Below are positions 7,640 to 16,083 of a DNA stretch of 54,241 bases, piece by piece (the stretch's first letter is position 1; the number at the start of each line of letters is the position of its first letter). The stretch covers positions 1 through 54,241 of the forward strand of contig CAYPWL010000026.1 in NCBI GenBank assembly GCA_964414425.1, in the 5' to 3' direction. The translations under genes and the position numbers were made by a program. The notes under the pieces were generated by a model. The model did no database searches. It was not told where the DNA came from and was given only the letters and a program-made list of their open reading frames with translations. Source of the DNA: GYS-P2D sp964414425. GTDB taxonomy: Bacteria; Bacteroidota; Bacteroidia; Chitinophagales; Saprospiraceae.

Positions 7640-8409
7640 TCGCAGTCATTGATATCGGTAACTCCAATGTTGTTTTAGGCTTTTATGATGGGGATGCATG
7701 TACAGACATATGGCGTATCCCCACTATCAAAGAAGGCTCCGCCAGTCAGTATTACGATATGAAATTGAGGACTGAGATCCTCGAAAAAGGTCTAAACATT
7801 GAAAATATAGATGGCTGTATACTCAGCACGGTAGTTCCTAATCTAAGGGAGCTATTCCAAGAGCTATTAGCAGACCTATTTGAAGTGGAGGTAGTAACGG
7901 TAGGACCACAACTCTATGAGAACTTACAATTTAAGGTGCCTCGGCCCTATGAGATCGGTACCGATCTGGTCGCCAATGCTTACTCTGCTTATCATACCTA
8001 TGAGAGAGATTGTATAGTAGCGGATTTCGGGACAGCGCTGACGTTTACAACAGTTAGTGGCGAGGGCTTTGTTCAGGGCGTGGCAATAGCGCCGGGTATA
8101 AAGACGGCAATGAAAGCACTATCCAGTAATACAGCTCAGCTACCTGAGATTCCTCTAAAATTACCAGATTCTGTCTTAGGTCAGAATACAACTCATGCGA
8201 TCCAAGCTGGAATACTATGGGGATATGTAGGCATGGCCAAAGAACTCATCGGCAAGATTCGATCTGAAGTCGGGGATCATTATATAGCCTTAGCTACAGG
8301 AGGCTTATCATTTGTGATGGAGCCATTAGGCGACCTTTTTTATAAAATAGATAGAAATCTCACCATGAACGGTCTGAGATTAATGCATAAACACAAGACG
8401 AACAAATAG
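7636..8409 (+). CDS. coaX: type III pantothenate kinase
   Basis: The 257-residue protein catalyses the first step of coenzyme A synthesis, pantothenate to 4'-phosphopantothenate, in the cytosol. MIAVIDIGNSNVVLGFYDG is the phosphate-binding start of the ASKHA fold, DFGTALTFTTV is the second signature, and the GTDLVANAY segment is typical of CoaX. It overlaps the ATP-grasp gene by four bases and is followed after one base by the next gene, so 6647-8956 looks like one operon. Confidence 0.95.
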   Translation: MIAVIDIGNSNVVLGFYDGDACTDIWRIPTIKEGSASQYYDMKLRTEILEKGLNIENIDGCILSTVVPNLRELFQELLADLFEVEVVTVGPQLYENLQFKVPRPYEIGTDLVANAYSAYHTYERDCIVADFGTALTFTTVSGEGFVQGVAIAPGIKTAMKALSSNTAQLPEIPLKLPDSVLGQNTTHAIQAGILWGYVGMAKELIGKIRSEVGDHYIALATGGLSFVMEPLGDLFYKIDRNLTMNGLRLMHKHKTNK

Positions 8410-8410
8410 A

Positions 8411-8956
8411 ATGGAAAAATTTACAGCAATAAAGGAGAGAGCATCTAAGTACTCTGCAATGTTAAAACATGTGATAGACTATCGCAATGCATGGTATAAC
8501 TCGCTCAAAAGTGAAATCGTCAAAACTGCAGAACAAATATTAGAGCATACTGGTGTATCAGCATCAATAGAAATCGAGGAGAGATTTGAGAATCTCGAAT
8601 CAATAACCATATCATTGGGCAAAGCTGTCAGCGGCATCGCCGAAAATGTTGATGACATCACCAAAAGAAACATCATCAAGGATAAAGGATCATTAGTCTA
8701 CAGTCAACTATTTAATGGCAAAGTCCAAGCATGGATGACCTATCCTCTCATCGAAGGGTTAATGCAACCTAAACCTCCTAAAATGCTGGGAATATATAAA
8801 CCAGAGGAGTTTAACGAGCAATTGATTTTGGCTAATTTTGATGAGTTCTTTAAGGAATTAATTGACTGGGAGAACTACGATGATGATCAACCTGGAAATG
8901 AGGTTCAAAATAGAATCGGATTTGGGATTCATCAAGAATCACAAGAAGAGCTTTAA
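8411..8956 (+). CDS. conserved hypothetical protein
   Basis: The 181-residue product is soluble, with no signal peptide or membrane segment. It has an N-terminal helical part (about 1-50), a mixed middle with ITISLGKAVSGI and a strand-like region VYSQLFNGKVQAWMTYPLIEGL, and an acidic C-terminus (NYDDDQPGNE). It does not match a family I can name. It sits one base after coaX and 12 bases before terC in a compact gene run, so it is surely expressed, but neighbours give no clear clue to its role. Confidence 0.75.
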   Translation: MEKFTAIKERASKYSAMLKHVIDYRNAWYNSLKSEIVKTAEQILEHTGVSASIEIEERFENLESITISLGKAVSGIAENVDDITKRNIIKDKGSLVYSQLFNGKVQAWMTYPLIEGLMQPKPPKMLGIYKPEEFNEQLILANFDEFFKELIDWENYDDDQPGNEVQNRIGFGIHQESQEEL

Positions 8957-8968
8957 TAGCAAAAACAT

Positions 8969-9811
8969 ATGATGTATACTTTACTGTTTGATATGCCTGA
9001 CTGGGGCAGTTCGGGTGTATGGATGAGTCTCCTAACATTGACCTTTTTGGAGATCATTTTAGGGGTTGATAATATCATATTCATCACGCTTGCTGCTGAT
9101 AAATTGCCGAAAGAGCACCGAAAAAAAGCAACCAATATTGGTCTCTTTTTAGCAATGTTTCTACGTATTGCCCTACTGTTTGGCATCTCATGGCTCATAT
9201 CCATGCAAGAACCCTGGTTGAGTCTGGACTGGGGATGGCTCAATGCCGGTTTCTCAGGGCAGAGCTTCATATTGATAATTGGAGGCATATTTCTCTTGTA
9301 CAAGAGTGTCTCGGAGATCCATCATAAGCTTGAGGAAGATACTCACGGACTGGGTGACGGTAAGAAAGGCGGGACAACTATGACCAATGCGATCATACAG
9401 ATCACCCTAATCAACATCGTATTTAGCTTTGATAGTATCCTCACTGCTGTAGGTATGACTAATGGTCTCTATGGTGCTTTAATCATAATGATTATCTCCG
9501 TCGTATTATCTGTAGGTATCATGTTGGCATTTGCTAATCCAGTTGGAGAATTTGTCAATACGCACCCTACCATACAGATGTTAGGTTTAGCATTCTTAAT
9601 ATTGATAGGATTCATGCTAATCCTTGAGGGTGGTCACTTGGCGCACCTCACCATATTTGACTCTGAGATCGGAGCAGTACCTAAAGGATATCTATACTTT
9701 GCTATTACATTCTCATTGGTGGTGGAATTCCTCAATATGAAGTTGCGCAAAGGAAATGCTCCTGTGCAGTTGCACAACGCTAAGGCACAGATCAAGAAAG
9801 AACAGTCATAA
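8969..9811 (+). CDS. TerC family integral membrane protein
   Basis: The 280-residue protein has about seven membrane helices. It carries TerC hallmarks: FLEIILGVDNIIFI near the start and INIVFSFDSILTAVGM in the middle, each with an intramembrane aspartate, and LNMKLRK at the end. TerC-family proteins are linked to tellurite resistance and, in characterised members, to manganese export that supports metalation of exported enzymes. There are no ter-operon partners here, so a metal-homeostasis role is more likely than true tellurite resistance. It lies 12 bases after the preceding gene and three bases before apbE. Confidence 0.9.
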   Translation: MMYTLLFDMPDWGSSGVWMSLLTLTFLEIILGVDNIIFITLAADKLPKEHRKKATNIGLFLAMFLRIALLFGISWLISMQEPWLSLDWGWLNAGFSGQSFILIIGGIFLLYKSVSEIHHKLEEDTHGLGDGKKGGTTMTNAIIQITLINIVFSFDSILTAVGMTNGLYGALIIMIISVVLSVGIMLAFANPVGEFVNTHPTIQMLGLAFLILIGFMLILEGGHLAHLTIFDSEIGAVPKGYLYFAITFSLVVEFLNMKLRKGNAPVQLHNAKAQIKKEQS

Positions 9812-9814
9812 AAT

Positions 9815-10858
9815 ATGACGACAGGGGTTAGGACCATTGGACTCATAGGTGCCCTCCTTTGGCTCTTGACAGGATGTAAGGAGTCGGGCTCATCTACTAC
9901 CTATATCAAGGTTACAGGAGAGACTATGGGCACATATTATAATGTTACGCTCAACTCCGATCTGTCACCTGCTACGATCAAAGATTCTATAGATCAACTG
10001 CTGGTTGAGATAAATGATGAAGTGAGTACTTATATCGAGACTTCGATCATATCTCGATTAAATCAAGAGCCTGGTACATTTACCATATCAGACAGTCAAG
10101 ATCATTTTGCCAAGAATCTTGATGCATCCACAGACCTGTACGAGACAACTAGAGGCTACTTTGACCCCACGGTGATGCCATTAGTCAATTACTGGGGATT
10201 TGGATATACCCCTAAGCGAGCAGTTACCCAGGTTGATTCTACGGCTATTGATTCTATGATGCAGATTGTAGGCCTGGACAAGTTGAGCTATCGGAAAACA
10301 CTCAATTCCTTAGTCATTAAGCCCTTTAGGGGGCAGCTTGACTTTAGTGCTATTGCCAAGGGCTATGGGGTGGATCAAGTCGGAGCGCTCCTGGAGAGAA
10401 ATGGTGTCAAGGACTACTACGTCGAAATAGGTGGAGAGGTATTGACACATGGACAAAACAGCAAAGGGGGAAATTGGGTAATCGGCATCAATACCCCCTC
10501 ATCAGATGCCGCACTGACAGATCTGATCGAATATCTAATGCTGACCAATCGGGGCTTAGCCAGCTCAGGAAACTATCGCAACTATCACGAGGTAGACGGT
10601 GCCAAATATGGCCACACCATAAACCCTAAAACTGGATATCCTGAAGTTAATGAGCTCCTTGCAGTCAGCGTCATAGCACGAGATTGCATGACGGCCGATG
10701 CAATTGCTACGGCATGCATGGTCATGGGATATACAAAAGCTAAAGATTTAATAGCATCTTTACCGGAGATAGAAGCTTGCTTCTTCACAGGATCCGAGGA
10801 TGGGTCGATAAACAAAAATTATAGCCATGGATTTATTCAATACGTCGCCACAGAATGA
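9815..10858 (+). CDS. apbE: FAD:protein FMN transferase, lipoprotein
   Basis: ApbE attaches FMN from FAD to threonines of flavoproteins such as NqrB/NqrC and RnfD/RnfG, on the outer side of the inner membrane. The 347-residue product has a lipoprotein signal (LLWLLTGCKES, Cys21). Family motifs are TMGTYYNVTL, AIAKGYGVDQVG with the FAD-binding lysine, EIGGEVLTHG, and the C-terminal HTINPKTGYP and ADAIATACMVMG. No target flavoprotein is encoded nearby. The 3' end overlaps the next gene's start by 32 bases. Confidence 0.95.
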   Translation: MTTGVRTIGLIGALLWLLTGCKESGSSTTYIKVTGETMGTYYNVTLNSDLSPATIKDSIDQLLVEINDEVSTYIETSIISRLNQEPGTFTISDSQDHFAKNLDASTDLYETTRGYFDPTVMPLVNYWGFGYTPKRAVTQVDSTAIDSMMQIVGLDKLSYRKTLNSLVIKPFRGQLDFSAIAKGYGVDQVGALLERNGVKDYYVEIGGEVLTHGQNSKGGNWVIGINTPSSDAALTDLIEYLMLTNRGLASSGNYRNYHEVDGAKYGHTINPKTGYPEVNELLAVSVIARDCMTADAIATACMVMGYTKAKDLIASLPEIEACFFTGSEDGSINKNYSHGFIQYVATE

Positions 10859-11693
10859 GTCGGCAACTGCCTTCAACTTAGATAAAGACATAGTCTTTTT
10901 TGATATCGAGTCTACTGGCCTCAACATCTTACAAGATCGCATCGTACAGATTGCCCTCATTAAGTATTTCGCCGATGGCAGACCACATGCAGAGTTGGAA
11001 TTAATGATTAATCCTGGTATCCCAATACCAAAAGAATCTGGAGATGTCCACGGTATCAGCGACGAAATGATCGCCGACAAGCCGCACTTTAAAGCCGTAG
11101 CGCAGCAGATTTATGACTTTATCGCAGACGCAGATTTAGCTGGGTACAACTCAGATAGATTTGATGTGCCGATGCTCCTCGAAGAATTATATAGATGTGG
11201 TTTTACGCTTGATATGACAAATCGCAAGTCTATCGACGTCCAAAAGATCTTCTATCGCATGGAGCCGAGGACATTGCGAGCTGCGCTGAAGTACTACTGT
11301 GATAAAGAACTGATAGATGCTCATGATGCCCTTGCGGACGTCAGAGCGACTGTGGAGGTGCTGCAGGGACAGATCGCTAAGTACAAAGGGGTTGATCACG
11401 AAGATGGAGATGGCTTTATCACCAAGGAGCCTATCAAAAATGATATGAATGCCATCTATGAGTTCACCTCTGACAAGCGGCATGTTGATTTCACTAATCG
11501 ACTGAAGAAGACCGAGAATGGGGAGCTGATCTTCAACTTTGGTAAGTACATGAACCACCGAGTAAAAGATGTGATCAAAAAGGATCGCAACTACTTCCAC
11601 TGGATCATGGAAAAAGATTTTTCCTCACAAGTCAAGACGACTATACAAGGTATAATGGACGACATCATCAAAGAGTCCCACCAATCGGCATAA
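10827..11693 (+). CDS. 3'-5' exonuclease, DnaQ/epsilon-like
   Basis: The 288-residue protein contains a DEDDh exonuclease domain: FFDIESTGL carries the first Asp and Glu, NSDRFDVPML the second Asp, and HDALADVRAT the His and last Asp. After residue about 190 it has a C-terminal extension (FNFGKYMNHRVKDVIKKDRNYFHWIM) found in many Bacteroidota epsilon-like exonucleases. It could act in proofreading or repair, but is not necessarily the replicative epsilon subunit. The ATG lies inside apbE, with a 32-base overlap in another frame. The next Met is too far in to be the start, so the overlap is real. Confidence 0.9.
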   Translation: MDLFNTSPQNESATAFNLDKDIVFFDIESTGLNILQDRIVQIALIKYFADGRPHAELELMINPGIPIPKESGDVHGISDEMIADKPHFKAVAQQIYDFIADADLAGYNSDRFDVPMLLEELYRCGFTLDMTNRKSIDVQKIFYRMEPRTLRAALKYYCDKELIDAHDALADVRATVEVLQGQIAKYKGVDHEDGDGFITKEPIKNDMNAIYEFTSDKRHVDFTNRLKKTENGELIFNFGKYMNHRVKDVIKKDRNYFHWIMEKDFSSQVKTTIQGIMDDIIKESHQSA

Positions 11694-11726
11694 CAAATAA
11701 ATAGGCTATTGTGTTATAATAGCGTG

Positions 11727-12827
11727 ATGAGACTTGCTATATACGGTATGTTCCTGCTCTCAGCAGGCTTTATGTGCTGCGGCGAAGAATCTTCGGAGCC
11801 CTTTGATCGTATTGATCTGAGCACCATACCGTTCGCCCCCGAGCCGTATGAACTTGATCTTCCTGATCATTTTCCTCAGATGATTATCCCTGAGGACAAT
11901 CCCATGACTCTGGCAGGAGTAGAATTAGGTAGGCATTTGTTTTACGATCCTATCTTATCACGTGATTCGACGATCAGCTGCTCGACCTGCCATCTACCAA
12001 GAGGTAATTTTACAGATAATCTTAATCGTAGTATAGGTATAGATGGACAGCGCACCAGTCGCGGATCGATGACATTGCTTAATGTAGGATTTGTCAATAC
12101 GGGATTATTCTGGGATGGCAAGGTGATGACTCTGGAGGAACAAGCCGCACTCCCTATAGAGGACCCCATCGAGTTAGACGACGCTTGGACCAATGTGGAG
12201 GCCAAGCTCCAACGACATGATCGGTATCCAACTATGTTTAGACAAGCCTTTGGCATCGAGGATTTCGACGAGATCACACAACAGCTAACTACTAATGCTA
12301 TTGCTCAATTCGAGCGCAGCTTAGTAAGCAGCGGTAACTCCAAGTACGATCGGGTAATCTCTGGACAAGATGTGTTCACGGACGAGGAGTTGAGAGGACA
12401 CAACATATTTTTTGATATAGATCCTGATGTCTCCGTCCATCTCGAGTGTGGACATTGTCATAATGCCCCACTGTTTACCACTAATGAGTTCATCAATAAT
12501 GGTCTCCAGGAGACTCCTGATCTCAATTCATTTTCGGACTTAGGTCGAGGAGCTGTTACAGGAGTCACATTTGATAATGGGACATTTAGAGTACCCACAT
12601 TGAGGAATATATTCTTTTCTGCTCCATATATGCACGATGGCAGTTTAGCAGATATGGACGCTGTAATCGATCACTATAGCACAGGTGGCAATATCGCAGA
12701 CAACATAGGCGCAGTATTAAGACCCCTTGATATCACTCCTTCTGATAAAGAAGCCCTGATGGCTTTTTTGCTTACGCTTGAGGACACAGATTTCTTAAAT
12801 AATCCTCAATATCAGAGTCCATTCTGA
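11727..12827 (+). CDS. di-heme cytochrome c peroxidase (MauG/CcpA type), lipoprotein
   Basis: The 366-residue product carries two c-type heme sites, CSTCH (about 85-89) and CGHCH (about 241-245), with the usual spacing of bacterial di-heme peroxidases. These reduce hydrogen peroxide in the periplasm or act as MauG-like oxidases. The signal MRLAIYGMFLLSAGFMCC fits a lipoprotein, so it should be membrane-anchored facing the periplasm. The family's YMHDGSL segment is near the C-terminus. ATG 11727 was chosen because the upstream TTG (11709) would put polar residues before the signal. No electron-donor gene is adjacent. Confidence 0.93.
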   Translation: MRLAIYGMFLLSAGFMCCGEESSEPFDRIDLSTIPFAPEPYELDLPDHFPQMIIPEDNPMTLAGVELGRHLFYDPILSRDSTISCSTCHLPRGNFTDNLNRSIGIDGQRTSRGSMTLLNVGFVNTGLFWDGKVMTLEEQAALPIEDPIELDDAWTNVEAKLQRHDRYPTMFRQAFGIEDFDEITQQLTTNAIAQFERSLVSSGNSKYDRVISGQDVFTDEELRGHNIFFDIDPDVSVHLECGHCHNAPLFTTNEFINNGLQETPDLNSFSDLGRGAVTGVTFDNGTFRVPTLRNIFFSAPYMHDGSLADMDAVIDHYSTGGNIADNIGAVLRPLDITPSDKEALMAFLLTLEDTDFLNNPQYQSPF

Positions 12828-12905
12828 TATTTTAGTAACATTTTATTCTATTAAATCAATATTATAGACTGATTATCTGATACTTACGCTACAGATAATT
12901 TGATA

Positions 12906-13286
12906 ATTCATAGAACATTACAAATTTTTTGTCTTTGGAGCAAGCCTTTTTGTTACCGATACTTGTAGTATGAATTAATCATATAGCGAGCTAAAGAGTC
13001 TTACACAGATTGATTCGAATATGTTCATGGGAATTATGATTTGTTAATAGAGAGTTGGGTAATAAAGCCTTCAGCTTTCTATTAACAAACATATACGGAC
13101 CTATAAGACGGGAGAGAGTGAGAGCATATTCCTTAAAAGCTAACGAGTTATTGAGTTTATATTTTGGTTATTATTTTTTGAGTTCCCCAACGAGTAAGGC
13201 GAGCAAAGCCTGGGGAAAGACTTAATGTTCATGGGAATTTTAATTTGCAAAAGCTGGTCTTCTGATATCAAGACCAGCTTTTTTTC
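12906..13286 (+). ncRNA. tandem element, unit 1: candidate structured noncoding RNA with its own terminator
   Basis: This ~380-nt unit has no gene of useful length. From left to right it has a T-rich conserved head (12921-12955), a conserved block to about 13010, a 14-bp hairpin A (13040-13053 with 13076-13089), hairpin B (13183-13189 with 13211-13217, with an inner AGGC/GCCT stem), and a 12-bp terminator hairpin with a T-run (13250-13286). The motif GTTCATGGGAATT occurs twice, at 13023-13035 and 13226-13238, flanking the two hairpins. The unit recurs downstream (offset 481 on the left, about 640 on the right). Conservation of terminator and stems points to a transcribed RNA on the plus strand. 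I recognise no Rfam family. Confidence 0.55.
13250..13286 (+). terminator. terminator of repeat unit 1
   Basis: A perfect 12-bp stem (13250-13261 with 13270-13281), an 8-nt loop and a run of T. It is identical in unit 2. Confidence 0.85.
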
Positions 13287-13491
13287 CGCTTATCTTCTCT
13301 CAATGTTATCATCTAAATAATATTTTGATATCGTACAACAACTTAACTTTCTGAACTATAAGACATTACGATTAACAAATAATCATATTCAAGGAACATT
13401 ATTGAATTTTTGTCTTTGGAATGAGCCTTTTTGTTGCCGATACTTGTAGTATGAATTAATCATATAGCGAGCTAAAGAGTCTTGCGCCGAT

Positions 13492-13591
13492 NNNNNNNNN
13501 NNNNNNNNNNNNNNNNNNNNNNNNNNNNNNNNNNNNNNNNNNNNNNNNNNNNNNNNNNNNNNNNNNNNNNNNNNNNNNNNNNNNNNNNNNN
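13492..13591. other. assembly gap of 100 N
   Basis: Exactly 100 N, the usual placeholder for unknown size. It falls inside the tandem element and is flanked by an identical 55-base sequence on both sides, so true copy number and length are unresolved. Confidence 0.98.
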
Positions 13592-13889
13592 CCGATACTT
13601 GTAGTATGAATTAATCATATAGCGAGCTAAAGAGTCTTGCGCCGATTGATTCGAATATGTTCATGGGAATTATGATTTGTTAATAGAGAGTTTGGGTAAT
13701 AGAACCTTCAGCTTTCTATTAACAAACATATACAGACTAAAGAGCGGCAGAGAGTGAGAGCATATTCCTTAAAAGCAATTGAGTTTATTGAGTTATAATT
13801 TTTGGTTATTATGTTTTTGAGATCCCCACGAGTAAAGGCTTAGTAAGCCTGGGGAAGGACTTAACGTTCATGGGAATTTTTAATTTGCG

Positions 13890-13925
13890 AAAGCTGGTCT
13901 TCTGATATCAAGACCAGCTTTTTTT
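13890..13925 (+). terminator. terminator of repeat unit 2
   Basis: Same 12-bp stem and 8-nt loop as in unit 1, followed by a T-run. It lies 31 bases from the convergent barrel gene and could also limit read-through from it. Confidence 0.8.
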
Positions 13926-13956
13926 ATTTCAGCTATTAAGCCTTGCTCAAGGAGAT

Positions 13957-14769
13957 TTAAAACACCACGCCGATAGTAAATCCAGGACGGACCAGGGTCA
14001 GATCAAAAACAGACTCAAATGGAGTATCAAAATTGAAATCAAAACCGTTAATAATTCCACTGGTCTTTTGATAGACCAGATTTAAGGACAACTGCATATT
14101 GTAATTCTTACGGTTAGCAATCGTAGTTCCTAACTGAACCTGCCCATAGGCCCCACTATTGAAACTATATTGAGAATTAAAATCAAACCGATCCGTAGAA
14201 ATACCGAATCCATATCCTAAATCCAAATGCACATATGGCTTGAGAGACTTTGATTCTGTCAAGATATAACGTGAGGACAGATGTACTGGTAGATGACTCA
14301 TATCAAGCCTATTGAAGCCTATGAAGCGTTGATGTGTATTAAATGATAATCCTCCTCCTATTCCGATTCTATCGTTGAGCATCTTTATGAGATGGAAGGA
14401 TAAAATATAACCTCCAGTGGCACCCTCTCCAAATGTAAATCCCGAAGAAATGATTTTAATAAGCTCATCATCTATGAAGGCCTTATCTGGTAGTGTTGTT
14501 GCTCCTGCGGCACCTCTGCGCAATACACGGGAGTCTCCTACGGGCCCAACAGCAGATATATACTTATATCCTATCTCAAGTGTATCACCTGTCAGTATGG
14601 CTATGGTAACCGCATAATCGTTGTCCTCGAGGATGGTACCGAGCAACCGACTGCCATCCTTCAACTCAACGATCTGAGGAAGCTTATCATCTTGAGTCTG
14701 CCCAAGCAGAGCTGATGCTACCCCTAAGAAAATCAGTAAGAAAAAAAGTCTATTCACTCCGTGGATCAA
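13957..14769 (-). CDS. predicted outer-membrane beta-barrel protein
   Basis: The 270-residue product has a signal peptide (LFFLLIFLGVASALLGQ). A short N-terminal region (IVELKDGSRLLGTILEDNDYAVTI) resembles the 'amount of something for a given attribute' strands common in Bacteroidota secreted proteins. The rest alternates polar and hydrophobic residues with aromatic girdles and ends GFTIGVVF, as barrels do. The ATG overlaps the stop of the LVIVD lipoprotein gene by four bases, so the two are co-translated. The specific function is unknown; a partner role with the propeller lipoprotein is an inference from this coupling. Confidence 0.75.
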   Translation of the reverse strand: MIHGVNRLFFLLIFLGVASALLGQTQDDKLPQIVELKDGSRLLGTILEDNDYAVTIAILTGDTLEIGYKYISAVGPVGDSRVLRRGAAGATTLPDKAFIDDELIKIISSGFTFGEGATGGYILSFHLIKMLNDRIGIGGGLSFNTHQRFIGFNRLDMSHLPVHLSSRYILTESKSLKPYVHLDLGYGFGISTDRFDFNSQYSFNSGAYGQVQLGTTIANRKNYNMQLSLNLVYQKTSGIINGFDFNFDTPFESVFDLTLVRPGFTIGVVF

Positions 14770-16010
14770 AACAGTATCTCGCTGAGCGCATCGAATTGAT
14801 CTCCATTAACCCCATACTGGACTAATCCCTGCTCAGAAGCTAATAGTACAATATCTGTCCTCGTAGGATGAGGGATGATATCATATGCACTGATATCACG
14901 GTTATAGCTGATCTCGCTGAGCGCCGATCGATTAGTAGCATCGAATACTCGCAATCCATTGTTGCCTTCGCCCACATATAAGAGATCCCCTATCAATGAA
15001 AGCCCAAAAGGACTAGACATTTCTATCTCTTGTAGTAAAAAAGGATCTCTTGAGTTATTGATATCAAGCACATTTAAACTGTTGACATCGCCAGGACAAT
15101 CATCACCATTACGTAGTGTTAGATAGGCAATTCCACCTTCTATTGGAAGGACTGGATCACATCCTGTAGCATGAAAATATTCGCCCTCCCACTGTATACT
15201 GGTATTGGCAAGTCTATGGATAGACATCCCATTCTGGCTACCTATGTAAAGCAACTCATCCTGGGCGAAGATCGTCTCCATCTGCCATCCTATATACTCT
15301 GTAAAATTGTAGGCTTTGTGCTCAGATATCTGATTGTCAGCAATATCGAAGCTGAATATCTGCGATCGATTAATAACAAACATTGATTCATCGCTAACCG
15401 CCATTCTATTCGCCGTGCCTATCACGCTCCCATTGGATATAAATGACGTTGGTATCGCTGACTCGTCTAATAAAACATCTCTATCATCAAAGAAAAATCT
15501 CCCTCCGTCAAAGAGCTGATCATCGCAATTAGCTTGCTCGGTGACCACCGCCACGTCAAATCCAATTAAAGCGTGATTCTCAAAATTCCTTTGATCTACC
15601 GGAAACGCTTCGATCATACGATCGGCAATCCTGATATTATTCATATCGGAGATATCGATCTTGAGCATATCATAATAAGCATTACTATAGATATAGTCAC
15701 CCTCCACATATAGTTGAGTACTTCCTGGCACATTCAAGAAGCTTACAGTAACTGGGTTAGATGGATCTGTATTGTCAATAATATGTATGCCAGTGCCACT
15801 ATCACCTATGATCAGTAGTTCTTCGCTAACGTAGATCTTACCTGGTTTCTCGATTTCTCTTGCTGATTCGACCAAGTCGTCAACTCGTGCAAGATCAAGG
15901 TCTGCATAGATTGCCGACATCTTAGTATAGGTAATTGTCTGATCACATTGATCAAGACTGCAGCCTGAAATCAAAAATCCAAGCATAAGGAGAGCAGCGA
16001 AATGTTTCAT
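14766..16010 (-). CDS. LVIVD-repeat beta-propeller lipoprotein
   Basis: The 414-residue product has a lipoprotein signal (LLMLGFLISGCSLDQ). Its body is made of LVIVD-type repeats, for example LLIIGDSGTGIHIIDNTDPSNPV, LLYVGEGNNGLRVFDATNR and LNVLDINNSRDPFLLQ, which fold as a propeller on the cell surface or in the periplasm. The family's role is unknown, and propellers usually bind partners. The gene lies 73 bases downstream of the TonB-type barrel gene and overlaps the next barrel gene by four bases, so 13957-18600 may be one outer-membrane operon. Confidence 0.85.
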   Translation of the reverse strand: MKHFAALLMLGFLISGCSLDQCDQTITYTKMSAIYADLDLARVDDLVESAREIEKPGKIYVSEELLIIGDSGTGIHIIDNTDPSNPVTVSFLNVPGSTQLYVEGDYIYSNAYYDMLKIDISDMNNIRIADRMIEAFPVDQRNFENHALIGFDVAVVTEQANCDDQLFDGGRFFFDDRDVLLDESAIPTSFISNGSVIGTANRMAVSDESMFVINRSQIFSFDIADNQISEHKAYNFTEYIGWQMETIFAQDELLYIGSQNGMSIHRLANTSIQWEGEYFHATGCDPVLPIEGGIAYLTLRNGDDCPGDVNSLNVLDINNSRDPFLLQEIEMSSPFGLSLIGDLLYVGEGNNGLRVFDATNRSALSEISYNRDISAYDIIPHPTRTDIVLLASEQGLVQYGVNGDQFDALSEILF

Positions 16011-16066
16011 AGTTAATGTTGTGTACCATAAGATACGTTTAAAGTGTCCTAAACGCTACATTATTA

Positions 16067-16080
16067 ACATAATATTATGT
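16067..16080. repeat. 14-bp perfect palindrome upstream of the LVIVD gene
   Basis: The self-complementary sequence ACATAATATTATGT lies between the stop of the barrel gene (16084) and the LVIVD start. It could be an operator or a processing site. It is very AT-rich, so confidence is low. Confidence 0.3.
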
Positions 16081-16083
16081 GAA

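Larger units (their letters stand above)
13387..13925 (+). ncRNA. tandem element, unit 2 (and possibly more copies), interrupted by the assembly gap
   Basis: The left part (13387-13491) matches unit 1 without gaps at an offset of 481. The right part (13592-13925) matches the rest of unit 1 through the terminator (13890-13925). Hairpin A is kept exactly (13676-13689 with 13713-13726). Hairpin B (13823-13855) keeps its outer CCCC/GGGG and has a longer inner stem, AGGCTT/AAGCCT, where unit 1 has AGGC/GCCT; this change preserves pairing. The 55 bases before the gap (13437-13491) are identical to the 55 after it (13592-13646). If those are one overlap, the unit is 384 nt, matching unit 1. If not, extra units are hidden in the gap. 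Confidence 0.55.

Noticed and set aside
8969..9811. Tellurite-resistance operon
   Set aside because: Only a TerC-like protein is present; terA, terB, terD and terE are missing, so a general metal role is more likely.
11187..11600. 137-codon frame antisense to the exonuclease gene
   Set aside because: It lies within a well-supported DEDDh exonuclease and has no recognisable domain.
13021..13316. Short frames starting MFMGI at the GTTCATGGGAATT motifs in the repeat units
   Set aside because: They are 8 to about 32 codons, differ in frame and end between copies, and the second copy of the motif in unit 2 has lost the first ATG. Structure, not peptide, is what is conserved.
12906..13925. CRISPR array or retron reading of the tandem element
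   Set aside because: The units are ~380 nt with no short regular repeats and spacers, and no cas gene or reverse transcriptase lies in the window.
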